The notes under the pieces are model-generated. The model searched no databases. It was given only the letters and a program-made list of their open reading frames with translations, and had not been told where the DNA came from. From assembly GCA_005888755.1 (NCBI GenBank), contig VBBQ01000027.1, forward strand, positions 1 to 64,000: a DNA stretch of 64,000 nt. The letters are read 5' to 3'. Each line of letters starts with the position of its first letter. Positions within the stretch are counted from its first letter, which is position 1. The position numbers and the translations under genes are program-made. This document shows, piece after piece, positions 8,055 through 16,773 of this stretch. Origin of the DNA: Candidatus Bathyarchaeota archaeon. Its GTDB lineage: Archaea > Thermoproteota > Bathyarchaeia > 40CM-2-53-6.

Positions 8055-8580
8055 ATGAGAGAACTGGTCGTATCAGAGTTCGTGACCCTGGACAGGGTGG
8101 CGGAGGAACCTGGCAAGTGGTTCCTTCCCGTTCTGGAATGAAGAGATCAGCTAGTTCAAATTCGATGAGCTGTTTTCGAGAGACGCTCTTGCCCTGAGAC
8201 GAGTAACCTACCAAGGTTTCGCAGCAGCCTGGCCATCCATGATTGATGATGCAGGCTACGCTAAGAGAATGAACACTCTTCCCAAGCATGTTGTTTCAAG
8301 AACACTGGAAAAGCTTGAGTGGAATAATTCACATCTGATGGAAGGCTATATTCAGAAAGAAGCATCCAAGCTGAAACCTCTTGATCTTTGGAAGCGGCCA
8401 ACTCGTAAACGCCCTAATGCATCATGACTGATTGATGAATATCGGCTCTTGGTCTACCCGATTGTTCTGGGCAGTGGGCGTCTCTTCAGCGACTCCAACA
8501 AAGCGACCTTGAAAGTTGTAGAAGCAAAGACGTTCGGGTCCGGAGTTGTGCTGCTTCGCTATCAACCCAACAGAAAGTAA
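8055..8580 (+). pseudogene. decayed RibD-C/dihydrofolate-reductase-like gene (COG0262)
   Basis: Translation in shifting frames rebuilds a protein of the DHFR-like RibD C-terminal family: MRELVVSEFVTLD, then SFPFWNEEIS, FDELFSRDALALRRVTYQGF, AAWPSMIDDAGYAKRMNTLP, KHVVSRTLEKLEWNNS, FGSGQLVNALMHHD, YRLLVYPIVLGSGRLF and a normal end SGVVLLRYQPNRK before TAA at 8578-8580. It is broken by a frameshift near 8125, an in-frame TAG at 8152-8154, a frameshift near 8385 and a one-base loss near 8425. Four or so lesions make it a true pseudogene. A good ribosome binding site (GAGGGAGAA) still precedes the ATG. Confidence 0.85.
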
Positions 8581-8581
8581 T

Positions 8582-9493
8582 CTAAGCGGCGATTCTTGTT
8601 GCCGATGTCAAATACGCTTTGCCACCGTTGGCGTGGAGTCGGGTGGCGAACAATGCATCTCGAATGTAGTTGATATCGAACAGCGGGGAGAACGTTGATT
8701 CGATCTCCTCCCTGGTAACCCTTCTCGGTCCGCCCCAGTTGATTGGCTCCTTCTCACTGAAGCAGAGCATGAAGTATTTTCCTCTCCGGGCTAGGACCCA
8801 AGCGACTTCCCGCGCATAAACTGGCCTGTCATAGTCGGGGAACGTGTGGAAGAGTCCTGAATCAATGACATTGTCGAAGACGCTATCTTTGATGTCTAGC
8901 GAGAGCGCGTTTCCCTCTCGGAAGTTGACTTTCAGCTTTCTCTCAGCAGCCTTCGCTCTTGCCGCAACAATCGCGCGGCTTGTCAGGTCGACTCCGATCA
9001 CTGCGAATCCTTTCTCGGCAAGATAGAGCGCGTTCTCCCCTGTTCCGCAACCAACCTCAAGACCCTGCCACTTTTTCAGTCCTGCAGCACTCACGAGATC
9101 GATAAATGCCGGCGGCGGAAGGCCGGCACCCCATGGCAGGATAGTATGGTCTTGTAAGCGTCTTCCGGTTCCGTCAAGTCTCCGGTTGCTCGAGGGACCA
9201 GACTTGCTCTCATCAACTCCGGGGATTACCGTCGTCGTCGGGTTCCCCTTCACAGCTTCAACTGAGAGCCCTTGCGCCATAGAGGCCCATAGCCTCTTCT
9301 CGGCAGTGAACGGTCGAACCTCAACCGCCCCCTCACGCCCGTAGCGTGGTAGCTTGGCCCATTGCCAGGCAAGGATTTTACGGTGGCCAACCAACCATCT
9401 ATCCCAGTTCAGACCTGTCACCACGTCAGAGTCACTCCCCTCATCCCAACGTGACAGGCTCATACGACGACCGCCTAACGTGTAAAGAGTCAT
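8582..9493 (-). CDS. class I SAM methyltransferase, N-terminus replaced by tnpB-derived sequence
   Basis: Residues from about 120 to the end are a class I methyltransferase: LPWGAGLPPPAFIDLV, then motif I LEVGCGTGENALYLAEKGF, motif II VIGVDLTSRAI, and FDNVIDSGLFHTFPDYDRP. This resembles small-molecule/thiol methyltransferases. The first ~95 residues are not methyltransferase; they match the tail of the TnpB protein at 28120-29322, including VEAVKGNPTTTVIPGVD. The usual ~20 residues before LPWG are missing. The working start is uncertain (ATG at 9280 is in frame inside the relic). It is therefore a chimera, possibly inactive. Confidence 0.7.
   Translation of the reverse strand: MTLYTLGGRRMSLSRWDEGSDSDVVTGLNWDRWLVGHRKILAWQWAKLPRYGREGAVEVRPFTAEKRLWASMAQGLSVEAVKGNPTTTVIPGVDESKSGPSSNRRLDGTGRRLQDHTILPWGAGLPPPAFIDLVSAAGLKKWQGLEVGCGTGENALYLAEKGFAVIGVDLTSRAIVAARAKAAERKLKVNFREGNALSLDIKDSVFDNVIDSGLFHTFPDYDRPVYAREVAWVLARRGKYFMLCFSEKEPINWGGPRRVTREEIESTFSPLFDINYIRDALFATRLHANGGKAYLTSATRIAA
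9211..9415 (-). mobile_element. relic of the 3' end of a TnpB (IS605/IS1341-type) element
   Basis: Positions 9211-9264 match 28152-28205, the 3' end of the intact tnpB, at about 50 of 54 bases, and weaker similarity continues to about 9415, covering the last ~70 codons of tnpB. The match stops abruptly at 9211, the same point where the flank of the intact copy begins to differ, suggesting the element's right end. No transposase or left end remains. Confidence 0.7.
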
Positions 9494-9697
9494 ACGGCGA
9501 AAATAACGATTAGAGACGACCGAAGCTATCGCCTAACAACAACCGAAGAGTTGGCAGTGTTCGTTCTCCCAAGAGCTCAAGGGCGGTCGAACGCGCTCAT
9601 CGATGCCCGATTCAAGTACGTTGTGGAGCGGGAGTATTGGTCAGAGCACACTTGTCAGGCTTGAGTTGCAAAAAGACTCTTTAGAGGAGCATGCGAC

Positions 9698-10780
9698 TTG
9701 ATTCATGAGCCTGATTTGGAACAGCTTCAGAAAGAAAGCCTGGTCTCACCAACTGTCTCGAGATGGTTGCTCGAAGAGAACGAGCCCTCCAGTCAATACT
9801 TCACTCTCACCGAGCTGATGGATCGCGACAAGCGAGACGTCGCCGTCCGTAGGGCAGGAGAGAAGATTGGAAAAGAGGGATGGGCGGCAAGGATTTTTGC
9901 GAAGCAGAAAGAGAATACTTACTGGGAGAACAAGGAGTCCTGTTATGTTCCAAAGTTCACCGGTACAGGATGGCAGCTACCGGTTCTAGCCGACCTTGGA
10001 GTATCCTCAGAGGATCCGAGATTTGCGAAAGCTGTAGACCACTTTTTGGAGCTTCACAACGTTGAGTCCGGCGGGTTTTCCATCCGTCCTAGAAATCAGA
10101 AGGGGTTCGAGCCGCATGTCTGCAACACGGGCAACATGGTCCGGGCCCTCGCGAAGGCAGGATATTCGAAGGATGATAGGGTTCGGAAGGCCATGAGCTG
10201 GCTTCTCTCCAAGCAGCTATCCGATTCCGCATGGAACTGTGCCCCATCTGGCAAGCACGGATCCTTCCTTGCTACTGTGGAGCCTATGTGGGCCCTCTCC
10301 GAGATGATCAAGCACGAACCGAGAGAAGAATGGAAAGAGGCTGCAGCCAAATCCTCCGAGTTTGTTCTCAGACACAAGGTCTACAAGTCCGACAGGGACG
10401 AGTCGGTTGTTCTCTTCGATTTTCTGAAGATACACTATCCTACGCACTACTGTTACGATTTCCTTCATGGACTGAGGGTTCTAGCGGAATTGGGAATTGC
10501 TCGAGACGAGAGAATGGATGATGCGCTCAGAATGTTACGCGCGAAACAGCTCGTAGATGGGAGGTGGCCCCTGGAGGCGGTGTACCGAGGCTGGCGTCAA
10601 TCCCATCCAATGCATGGAACAGAAACAGTGTCAAGACCTGAAGAGCGAGAGCTCGTGACGGAAGGATGGGGAACCGACCATACTTCACAATTGGAAGAGG
10701 CGGGCAAGCCAAGCAAATGGGTGACACTCCAAGCGTTGCTCGTTATGAAACGATTCGGACTGCTTGACTCGTCATCCTAG
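9698..10780 (+). CDS. alpha/alpha-toroid (squalene-cyclase/prenyltransferase-like) repeat protein
   Basis: A 360-residue soluble protein with helical repeats of the terpenoid cyclase/prenyltransferase toroid type: GTGWQLPVLADLGV, FLELHNVESGGFSIRPRN, KAMSWLLSKQLSDSAWNC and MLRAKQLVDGRWPLE are QW-like units. An N-terminal helix set (TVSRWLLEENEPSSQYFTL) is shared with archaeal and bacterial proteins annotated as prenyltransferase-like. I see no DxDD cyclase motif and no transmembrane segment, so enzymatic activity is unproven. The TTG start is preceded by AGAGGAGC (about 9683-9690), a good ribosome binding site. Conserved family, unknown role. Confidence 0.65.
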   Translation: MIHEPDLEQLQKESLVSPTVSRWLLEENEPSSQYFTLTELMDRDKRDVAVRRAGEKIGKEGWAARIFAKQKENTYWENKESCYVPKFTGTGWQLPVLADLGVSSEDPRFAKAVDHFLELHNVESGGFSIRPRNQKGFEPHVCNTGNMVRALAKAGYSKDDRVRKAMSWLLSKQLSDSAWNCAPSGKHGSFLATVEPMWALSEMIKHEPREEWKEAAAKSSEFVLRHKVYKSDRDESVVLFDFLKIHYPTHYCYDFLHGLRVLAELGIARDERMDDALRMLRAKQLVDGRWPLEAVYRGWRQSHPMHGTETVSRPEERELVTEGWGTDHTSQLEEAGKPSKWVTLQALLVMKRFGLLDSSS

Positions 10781-10783
10781 GAT

Positions 10784-11578
10784 CTAGAATACAGATCTGA
10801 TCAATCCCCCGTCGATTGCGAGCATCGTTCCGTTGATGTAGCCCCCCTTGTCGCTCGCCAGATACGCGACGAGATAACCAACTTCCTCCGAAAGTCCATA
10901 CCTACCCGCAGGCACGTCGTGGAGCATCTGTTTCATCGCGTCATCCACGCTCTTTCCCGATCTTGATGCGAGATCGGTTGCGACCTGTCTCTGCCTGTCC
11001 GTGAGTATGTGTCCCTGCATGATACCGTTCGAGGTTATTCCCTTTGAACCGTACTCTAGTGCAAGAGATTTTGACAATCCGGCAAGGCTCAATCTTATCG
11101 TGTTGGACAAGACCAGATTCGGGACAGGCTGCCGCAGGGTTGAGGAAGTGATGTAGATCAATCTCCCCCACTTGTCTTGAACCATTCCGGGAACAACCCG
11201 CTTCGTCAGCAATACAGCACTCATCAGAAGCAGCTTCACACCGTTCTCCCAATCTGAGTCGCCGAGGTCAGCGAAGGTCCCGGGTTTCGGCGGGCCAGTA
11301 TTGTAAGCAAGAATATCTATGGTCCCAAATCTGCTGGTTGCGATATCAACTAGGTGATCAATATCCTCTTTGAGAGTCAGGTCTGCTTTCATCGCAAATA
11401 CATTGTTGTTTCCAGTTTCCTTTACAATGACTTCACGAGCCTTTGAGATAGAGTCCTGATTGCGGGAAGAGACTACAACTTTGCATCCTTCTGCGGCGAG
11501 AACTTTTGCAACACCGAGCCCTATTCCCTTGCTTGACGCCGGGACCAGGGCCACCCTGTTCTTGAGTCCAAGTTCCAA
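10784..11578 (-). CDS. SDR-family protein with altered active site
   Basis: A 264-residue Rossmann-fold protein of the classical short-chain dehydrogenase size. The cofactor loop is PASSKGIGLGVA (GxxxGIG), the acidic/basic pocket VVVSSRNQDS suggests NADPH, and it ends with NGTMLAIDGGL as FabG-like proteins do. The catalytic YxxxK is absent: the aligned residues are SNTIR, so Tyr is Ser and Lys is Arg. The NNAG motif also reads YNTGPP. It belongs to a subgroup often labelled 3-oxoacyl-ACP reductase, but normal SDR chemistry is doubtful. Its end is only 3 bp from the convergent toroid gene. Confidence 0.82.
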   Translation of the reverse strand: MELGLKNRVALVPASSKGIGLGVAKVLAAEGCKVVVSSRNQDSISKAREVIVKETGNNNVFAMKADLTLKEDIDHLVDIATSRFGTIDILAYNTGPPKPGTFADLGDSDWENGVKLLLMSAVLLTKRVVPGMVQDKWGRLIYITSSTLRQPVPNLVLSNTIRLSLAGLSKSLALEYGSKGITSNGIMQGHILTDRQRQVATDLASRSGKSVDDAMKQMLHDVPAGRYGLSEEVGYLVAYLASDKGGYINGTMLAIDGGLIRSVF

Positions 11579-11635
11579 GATGGCCCCTGCTCATGATCTG
11601 ATGAGATTAAAGTTGATACTAGTTGTGGGATTGTA

Positions 11636-12391
11636 ATGGATCCCAGGGCCTACCTCGAACGAATCGGGTATAGTGGGTCAACCGGACCGACCGTGAATGT
11701 TATGCGCAAACTTCACAGGAAGCATCTGCTCTCAATCCCGTTTGAGAATCTCGACATACACTTGCACAAGCCGATTGTCTTGAGCCGGGCAGCCTTCTAC
11801 GACAAGATCATCAGACATCATCGCGGAGGGTTCTGCTACGAGCTGAACGGGTTATTTGCCACGCTACTAAGAGAGCTGGGTTTCAAAGTGTCCATGCATT
11901 CAGCGCGCGTCGCCGGGAAAGACGGAGGCTTCACTCCGGACTTCGATCACATGACCCTTCTTGTGCAACTCAAGGAGCCATGGCTCGCCGACGTTGGGTT
12001 CGGGGACTCTTTCACGGAACCAAAACGACTCGACATATCAGGCCCTCAAACCGACCATGGAAGAGACTACCGCGTCATTAGCAAAGGAAGTTGGACATTA
12101 TTGGCTCGGAGAAATGAGGAGAATGGTCTATGGGAAGCTCAATACAAATTCGGCCCCAGGCCACGAAAGCTGAGTGAATTTGCCCAGCGATGCGTCTGGC
12201 AACAAACCTCTCCAAGATCTCATTTCAAAAAAGGTCGGGTGTGCACTCGCCTAACTTCCAACGGAAGACTGACGCTTACCGACACGAAGTTCATCGTGAC
12301 ACGAGGCAGCAAGAAGGATGAGCGACTGCTCAGGAATGTTGATGAGTTTCCTGTACTGCTTCGCAGGCATTTTGGTATCAGCTTGAACTGA
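11636..12391 (+). CDS. nat: arylamine N-acetyltransferase
   Basis: A 251-residue NAT, transferring an acetyl group from acetyl-CoA to arylamines or related small molecules. The cysteine-protease-like triad is complete: C67 in RGGFCYELNG, H105 in FDHMTLLV and D119 in LADVGFG. The N-terminal LLSIPFENLDIH is typical. Length is at the short end of bacterial NATs. NATs are uncommon in archaea, so transfer from bacteria is possible. It starts at ATG 57 bp from the divergent SDR gene. Confidence 0.93.
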   Translation: MDPRAYLERIGYSGSTGPTVNVMRKLHRKHLLSIPFENLDIHLHKPIVLSRAAFYDKIIRHHRGGFCYELNGLFATLLRELGFKVSMHSARVAGKDGGFTPDFDHMTLLVQLKEPWLADVGFGDSFTEPKRLDISGPQTDHGRDYRVISKGSWTLLARRNEENGLWEAQYKFGPRPRKLSEFAQRCVWQQTSPRSHFKKGRVCTRLTSNGRLTLTDTKFIVTRGSKKDERLLRNVDEFPVLLRRHFGISLN

Positions 12392-12397
12392 CAGGAT

Positions 12398-13888
12398 TCA
12401 GTTCATTGCAAGGTACTTGTTCTCGAGATAACCTACGAGTCCCGATGGATCATATCCCTTGCCGAACACGCGGTTTAGCAGTTCCTTTGGAGAGTATGTT
12501 GATCCGGGCTTGTGGATGTTTTCCGCCAGCCAGCTCTTCAGCGGTGCAATGCTCTTGTCACCTTTCACCGGGAGCAATCCCTTCTTCGTCAGAGCGCTCC
12601 ATAGCATTCCGGCAATGATGTTTCCGAGAGAATAGCCGGGAAAGGTGGCGAACTGTCCCCAGCTCCAGTGAATATCCTGGAGAACTCCTTCCGCATCAGT
12701 TTCGGGTCTCTTGCCAAGATAGTCCTCAATCATATCATCCCATACAGACGGGAGCTCTGAGACCTTGATTTTTCCCTCAAGGAGCTTCTTCTCAAGCTCG
12801 TATCGCATGGCGACATGGAAGTTGTAGGTCAGCTCGTCCGCTTCCACTCGGATGAGGCTTGGTTTTACAGTATTGAAGTAAGAGTAGAGTTGCTTCTGGT
12901 CATAGCGGGATACAAAGCTCAGATTAGATTTGAGGAGCGGGTAGACGAGTGGGACGAACGCTTTGCTCCTTCCAACGACATTCTCCCAGAATCGGGACTG
13001 CGACTCATGAACTCCCGCCGATACGCCCGAGGCCGTAGGTGTAAACTGTAGATCATGGTCTACTTGAAGCTCGTAGAGTGCGTGGCCGCACTCGTGCATT
13101 AGCCCGAACATTGATGCCTTGAAATTTTTAGGTTCGTACCTCGTCGTTATTCTCACATCATCGCTCCCAATCCTGATCGCAAAAGGATGAGTGGAAACAT
13201 CCTGCCGGAACCTCTTCTCAGGCATGCCGAGCAGTCGCAGAATTTTCTCGTTCACCTGTTTCAGCGAATTAACATCGTAATCTACGTCCTCCAAAGCGTG
13301 TTTCTCTGGAAAGACCCCTTGAGAGAGAGTCTTGGCCAAGATCTTCTTGAGCTGTGGGATAAGTACGGAGAAAATCTTGTCAAGATCGGTGACAGTTAGC
13401 CCCTCCTCCGAAATATCTAGGAGCGCATTGTACGGGTTTCCCTTGGGGTCAAGATGACCCGCCTCTTCCCGTTTCAGCTGAGTTATTTTTTCCATGTGAG
13501 GCTTGAAGATACTGAAGTCAGATTTCTTTCTCGCTTCTCTCCACGGGATATTCGCATCGATCGTGGCCTTTTGTAATTCCTCAACGAGTTTGGGCGGGAC
13601 TTTCTGGAAGTAGTTGAGTTCTCTCTTGACAACCCGGACAACGCCCTTTTCGGCATCGTTAAGCGCTTTCAGCCTCTCAGCCTTTTCAACCGGACCCGTC
13701 AGGTCAAGGGTCATCTTCTGGCGGAGCAACTCGATCTCGGATTGCGCCTGGCCTCGAGCGCTGGCTCCAGCCTCAGGCATGTTGATCTCGAGGTCCCAAC
13801 CCAAGAGGGAGGAGGCGTGAGTCATCGCTGCGATCGACTTGTACCTGGCTAGAAGGTCGAGGACAACAGGATTATTGAACGGGCTCAT
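12398..13888 (-). CDS. carboxypeptidase Taq, metallopeptidase family M32
   Basis: A 496-residue thermostable-type metallocarboxypeptidase releasing C-terminal amino acids. The zinc motif HExxH is at 265-269 (MHECGHALYE), and the M32 hallmark HPF (234-236, STHPFAIRIGSDDVRITTRY) is present, as are HESQSRFWEN about 25 residues after the zinc helix and a C-terminal IHWSWGQFATFPGYSLG. Full length for the family. It is cytoplasmic, with no signal peptide. It ends 6 bp from the convergent nat gene; no operon partner. Confidence 0.95.
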   Translation of the reverse strand: MSPFNNPVVLDLLARYKSIAAMTHASSLLGWDLEINMPEAGASARGQAQSEIELLRQKMTLDLTGPVEKAERLKALNDAEKGVVRVVKRELNYFQKVPPKLVEELQKATIDANIPWREARKKSDFSIFKPHMEKITQLKREEAGHLDPKGNPYNALLDISEEGLTVTDLDKIFSVLIPQLKKILAKTLSQGVFPEKHALEDVDYDVNSLKQVNEKILRLLGMPEKRFRQDVSTHPFAIRIGSDDVRITTRYEPKNFKASMFGLMHECGHALYELQVDHDLQFTPTASGVSAGVHESQSRFWENVVGRSKAFVPLVYPLLKSNLSFVSRYDQKQLYSYFNTVKPSLIRVEADELTYNFHVAMRYELEKKLLEGKIKVSELPSVWDDMIEDYLGKRPETDAEGVLQDIHWSWGQFATFPGYSLGNIIAGMLWSALTKKGLLPVKGDKSIAPLKSWLAENIHKPGSTYSPKELLNRVFGKGYDPSGLVGYLENKYLAMN

Positions 13889-14006
13889 GATAGCGACCCG
13901 GCCTCCCGACTCCTGATTACCTAAAAACGTTGAAGCATATGAACCCGCCCGACCGGCAAAAGATAATACTCATCAGAGTCAAATTGTCAAAGCCGGGAGA
14001 AGGACC

Positions 14007-14318
14007 TTGTCTGATTTCATCCGTGTCGCTTCTACAGGTGAGATTCCTGAAGGCCGGATGAAGAAGGTCACTGTCGGCAATCAACAGGTTCTAGTTGTCA
14101 ACTTGAAGGGCAAGTATTACGCTATTGGAAATGTCTGTACTCATCTGGGTGGTCCTTTGGACAGGGGTATTCTTGAGGGTAACGAGGTGGAGTGCCCCTT
14201 GCACCATTCACATTTTGATGTCACCAGTGGGCAGGTGAAGAGAGGTCCCGCCACGAGGGCTGAGCCATTCTATGAAGTCAAGGCTGAAAACGGCAATATC
14301 CTAGTAAAACCGAAGTAG
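14007..14318 (+). CDS. Rieske-type [2Fe-2S] ferredoxin
   Basis: A 103-residue soluble Rieske protein. Both cluster-binding boxes are intact: CTHLGG (Cys-X-His) and CPLHHSHFD (Cys-XX-His), 17 residues apart. Such small proteins pass electrons to oxygenases, nitrite reductases or other redox enzymes; no partner gene is adjacent. It starts at TTG with GGGAGAAGGA just upstream as a ribosome binding site. The 150 bases after it hold no gene I can support. Confidence 0.93.
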   Translation: MSDFIRVASTGEIPEGRMKKVTVGNQQVLVVNLKGKYYAIGNVCTHLGGPLDRGILEGNEVECPLHHSHFDVTSGQVKRGPATRAEPFYEVKAENGNILVKPK

Positions 14319-14470
14319 TAGCAGGAGTAATCCCCAGTGCGCCTGAGCCTACGACTGTTTGGCACCACAGTTGGTGTGGAATGCAGCCGCACTAGGAAAC
14401 CTGGCCCCACATTAGAAACAGAATTTCCACTCGACCGGAGGTTGTCGCGGTGGAGTAGCTGGGCGGGATG

Positions 14471-15589
14471 CTATTCTTCTTTCCAGTTCATGAGTACGCT
14501 GCCGAGGGCGATGAAGAATGCGGCTAGGCCTAGGGCTATGAGGGTGTTGGTAAGGGCTTGGGCTGGTTCAGCGTAGATCAGCGCATCTCTTAGTCCGTCG
14601 TTCACGTATGTTAGTGGCATGAACTTGGCTATGATCTTCATGATATCGGGCAATGACTCGCGGGACCAGAAGGTCCCAGCCAAGAACATCATTGGAAAGG
14701 TTATCGCGTTGGCTGCTGCATCTGCGCTCTCTGCTTCCTTTACGAAATTTGCCAGCACCATTCCGATACCTGGGAATAGGAGAGAGGCTGCGACAACCAA
14801 TCCTACCGTGTAGATATCTATGGTTGCCGTTACTCCGAAGATGGCGTAGCCGAAGAAGAGTATGACGACGAGTGATATGGTGGCCAGTATCAGCTGGTAG
14901 CCGACCATGCCGAGGATCCATTCGATCTTGCTGAGGGGTGTGGTCGCGAGTTTCTTGATGATCTTCAGTTCACGGTAGCGTCCGTTAGTATTCACAGCAC
15001 CAAAGACGCCTGTAGTGAGAAGGGTCATGCCGATTACTCCAGGTATGAAGAAGTCGATGTAGCGGATGTTCCGAGTTACTATGCCGACTTGTTGGAGAAA
15101 TAGGTGGTTCGGGGAACCAGCGATGGAAGCTGCATATGAGATGGTGACTGAGCGCACTATTCCCGCGAGCGATGCGGAGGCTTGATCGCTTTGATCCATG
15201 TAAAGTTGAACGGTAGCGTTACCTCCATTCTTCAAAGTCTGGTTGAAACCTAATGGTAGGACGAGCAGTCTCTGTCCACGATTGTGGGGCTGAGCGTCAT
15301 TTTTCACATATGTTAACGGATCTGGTTGCTCAGCTGGGACCATGTGGAGGTTGAACGCTCTAGTATTGTTCAGGACCGTGATGTACCCTTGAGAGTAATA
15401 CGTTGGCACGTTCGCGTTGAGGTCTTGGTTCTGAAGGTAAAGGTCAAACTTGGTGCTTCCGCTGCCGAAGATTGCTCCGAAGAGGACGATAAGGAGTAGC
15501 GGGAAAGCGATAGTCCAGAATATGTTGCTCTTGCTGCGATACCAGCTCTTGAAGTGCCCACTGATTATGGTGTAGATCCGGCTCCTCAT
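14471..15589 (-). CDS. ABC-2 type exporter permease
   Basis: A 372-residue permease of the ABC-2 superfamily. One transmembrane helix near the N-terminus (IFWTIAFPLLLIVLFGAIFG) is followed by a ~150-residue extracytoplasmic loop and then five further helices, including FFIPGVIGMTLLTTGVFGAV and the family motif MMFLAGTFWSRESLP. The topology fits drug- or polysaccharide-type exporters. It starts 2 bp after the end of the ATPase gene upstream and clearly forms a transporter with it. Substrate unknown. Confidence 0.92.
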   Translation of the reverse strand: MRSRIYTIISGHFKSWYRSKSNIFWTIAFPLLLIVLFGAIFGSGSTKFDLYLQNQDLNANVPTYYSQGYITVLNNTRAFNLHMVPAEQPDPLTYVKNDAQPHNRGQRLLVLPLGFNQTLKNGGNATVQLYMDQSDQASASLAGIVRSVTISYAASIAGSPNHLFLQQVGIVTRNIRYIDFFIPGVIGMTLLTTGVFGAVNTNGRYRELKIIKKLATTPLSKIEWILGMVGYQLILATISLVVILFFGYAIFGVTATIDIYTVGLVVAASLLFPGIGMVLANFVKEAESADAAANAITFPMMFLAGTFWSRESLPDIMKIIAKFMPLTYVNDGLRDALIYAEPAQALTNTLIALGLAAFFIALGSVLMNWKEE

Positions 15590-15591
15590 GT

Positions 15592-16551
15592 TTAGTTTCC
15601 CTCCTCCGAAACTCTACGCCCGGTAAGATTGAGAAACACGTCGTCTAGTGTAGGACGCCTTACTTCTATCTCCTTGTCGTGCAAAGGGGTCTGTGCTAAG
15701 CTCATGAGGATGTTTGTGAGTTCACCGTTGTGCAAGGGGATGGCAATGTCTCCAGCGTTTCTGAGCTCTGCCTTCGGGAAACCTGGGAGTAACTGTTTGA
15801 GCCCTTCTTCACCCGCATCTCTGATGATGAGCGTCTTCTTTCCACCATGAGTGTCAATCAACTGGTCGGACGTTCCCGACGCGATTATCTGTCCGTGATC
15901 GATGATCGACACGATGTCCGCCAAGTATTCCGCCTCGTCCATGTAATGGGTTGTTAGAAAGACTGTTTTTCCCTGACTCTTCAATCGCTCAATGACGCCC
16001 CAGACATCTCGTCGAGCCCTAGGGTCCAAGCCCGTGGTGGGCTCGTCGAGGAAAACGACATCAGGATCGTTTACCAGAGATACCGCAAGTCCAACTCTCT
16101 GCTTGAGACCGCCTGATAGCTTCTTGAACTGTTCATCCCGCTTATCCTTCAGGTCAACTAGCTCGATGAGCTTGTCCGCGTCGAGCTGATGCTTGAACAT
16201 CGCCCCGAAATAGTTGATATTCTCTCGGACAGTAAGACGGTCGATGGCGTTGAAGTCCTGTGGTAGGACCCCGATTCGTTTTCGGATCTCAGCTTGATCA
16301 GAACGTTTGCTAACATCATAGCCTAGGACCCTTGCTCGGCCACCGGTCGGGTTCCGGAGACATTCCAGGATCTCAACTGTTGTAGTTTTTCCGGCGCCGT
16401 TGGGGCCAAGGAAAGCGAAGACTTCGCCTTTGGTAAGGTTGAACGATATGCCGTTGACGGCAACGTTGTCACCATATTTCTTGGAGAGTTTGTCTACCTG
16501 GACGACCCTGTCGGATTGTCCGGGTAGAGATGCTGGCAGGTTGTCGCTCAT
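15592..16551 (-). CDS. ABC-2 exporter ATP-binding protein (DrrA type)
   Basis: A 319-residue ABC ATPase: Walker A GPNGAGKTT, Q-loop LPQDFNAIDRLT, signature LSGGLKQRV, Walker B VVFLDEPTTGLDP and H-loop TTHYMDEAEYL. A ~90-residue C-terminal extension (with LHDKEIEVRRPTLDDVFLNLTGR) is typical of DrrA-like drug exporters. Its ATG overlaps the stop of a small upstream frame (ATGA at 16548-16551), and it is followed after 2 bp by its permease. The set may share a transcript with the SDR gene at 16774-17646. Confidence 0.95.
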   Translation of the reverse strand: MSDNLPASLPGQSDRVVQVDKLSKKYGDNVAVNGISFNLTKGEVFAFLGPNGAGKTTTVEILECLRNPTGGRARVLGYDVSKRSDQAEIRKRIGVLPQDFNAIDRLTVRENINYFGAMFKHQLDADKLIELVDLKDKRDEQFKKLSGGLKQRVGLAVSLVNDPDVVFLDEPTTGLDPRARRDVWGVIERLKSQGKTVFLTTHYMDEAEYLADIVSIIDHGQIIASGTSDQLIDTHGGKKTLIIRDAGEEGLKQLLPGFPKAELRNAGDIAIPLHNGELTNILMSLAQTPLHDKEIEVRRPTLDDVFLNLTGRRVSEEGN

Positions 16552-16772
16552 GGGAGCGGGACTCCTACCGCGCGATTCTCAAGAGGTTCGCAATGATCTT
16601 CGTCGCCGTGATTTCTTCCGGCTTCGATCGACTGTAACATTCCATCCGATTTCACCACAATCATCGTATTGCTCCCGTTATTGCTTCTAATGGTCAGGCA
16701 CGTTTCGTAGTCACATGATGTGATTACATCTCGCTTAGTCGCGAGATCTATTCCGTTCATCTGATGGAACAA
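16548..16772 (-). CDS. small unknown ORF between SDR and ABC exporter genes
   Basis: A 74-residue frame from TTG at 16772, beginning 1 bp after the SDR stop and ending with a TGA that overlaps the ATG of the ABC ATPase (ATGA). The tight spacing on both sides is typical of a real operon gene. The protein (CDYETCLTIRSNNGSNTMIVVK in its middle, with three Cys) resembles nothing I know, and it may be chance. I rate it as possible only. Confidence 0.35.
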   Translation of the reverse strand: MFHQMNGIDLATKRDVITSCDYETCLTIRSNNGSNTMIVVKSDGMLQSIEAGRNHGDEDHCEPLENRAVGVPLP

Positions 16773-16773
16773 C

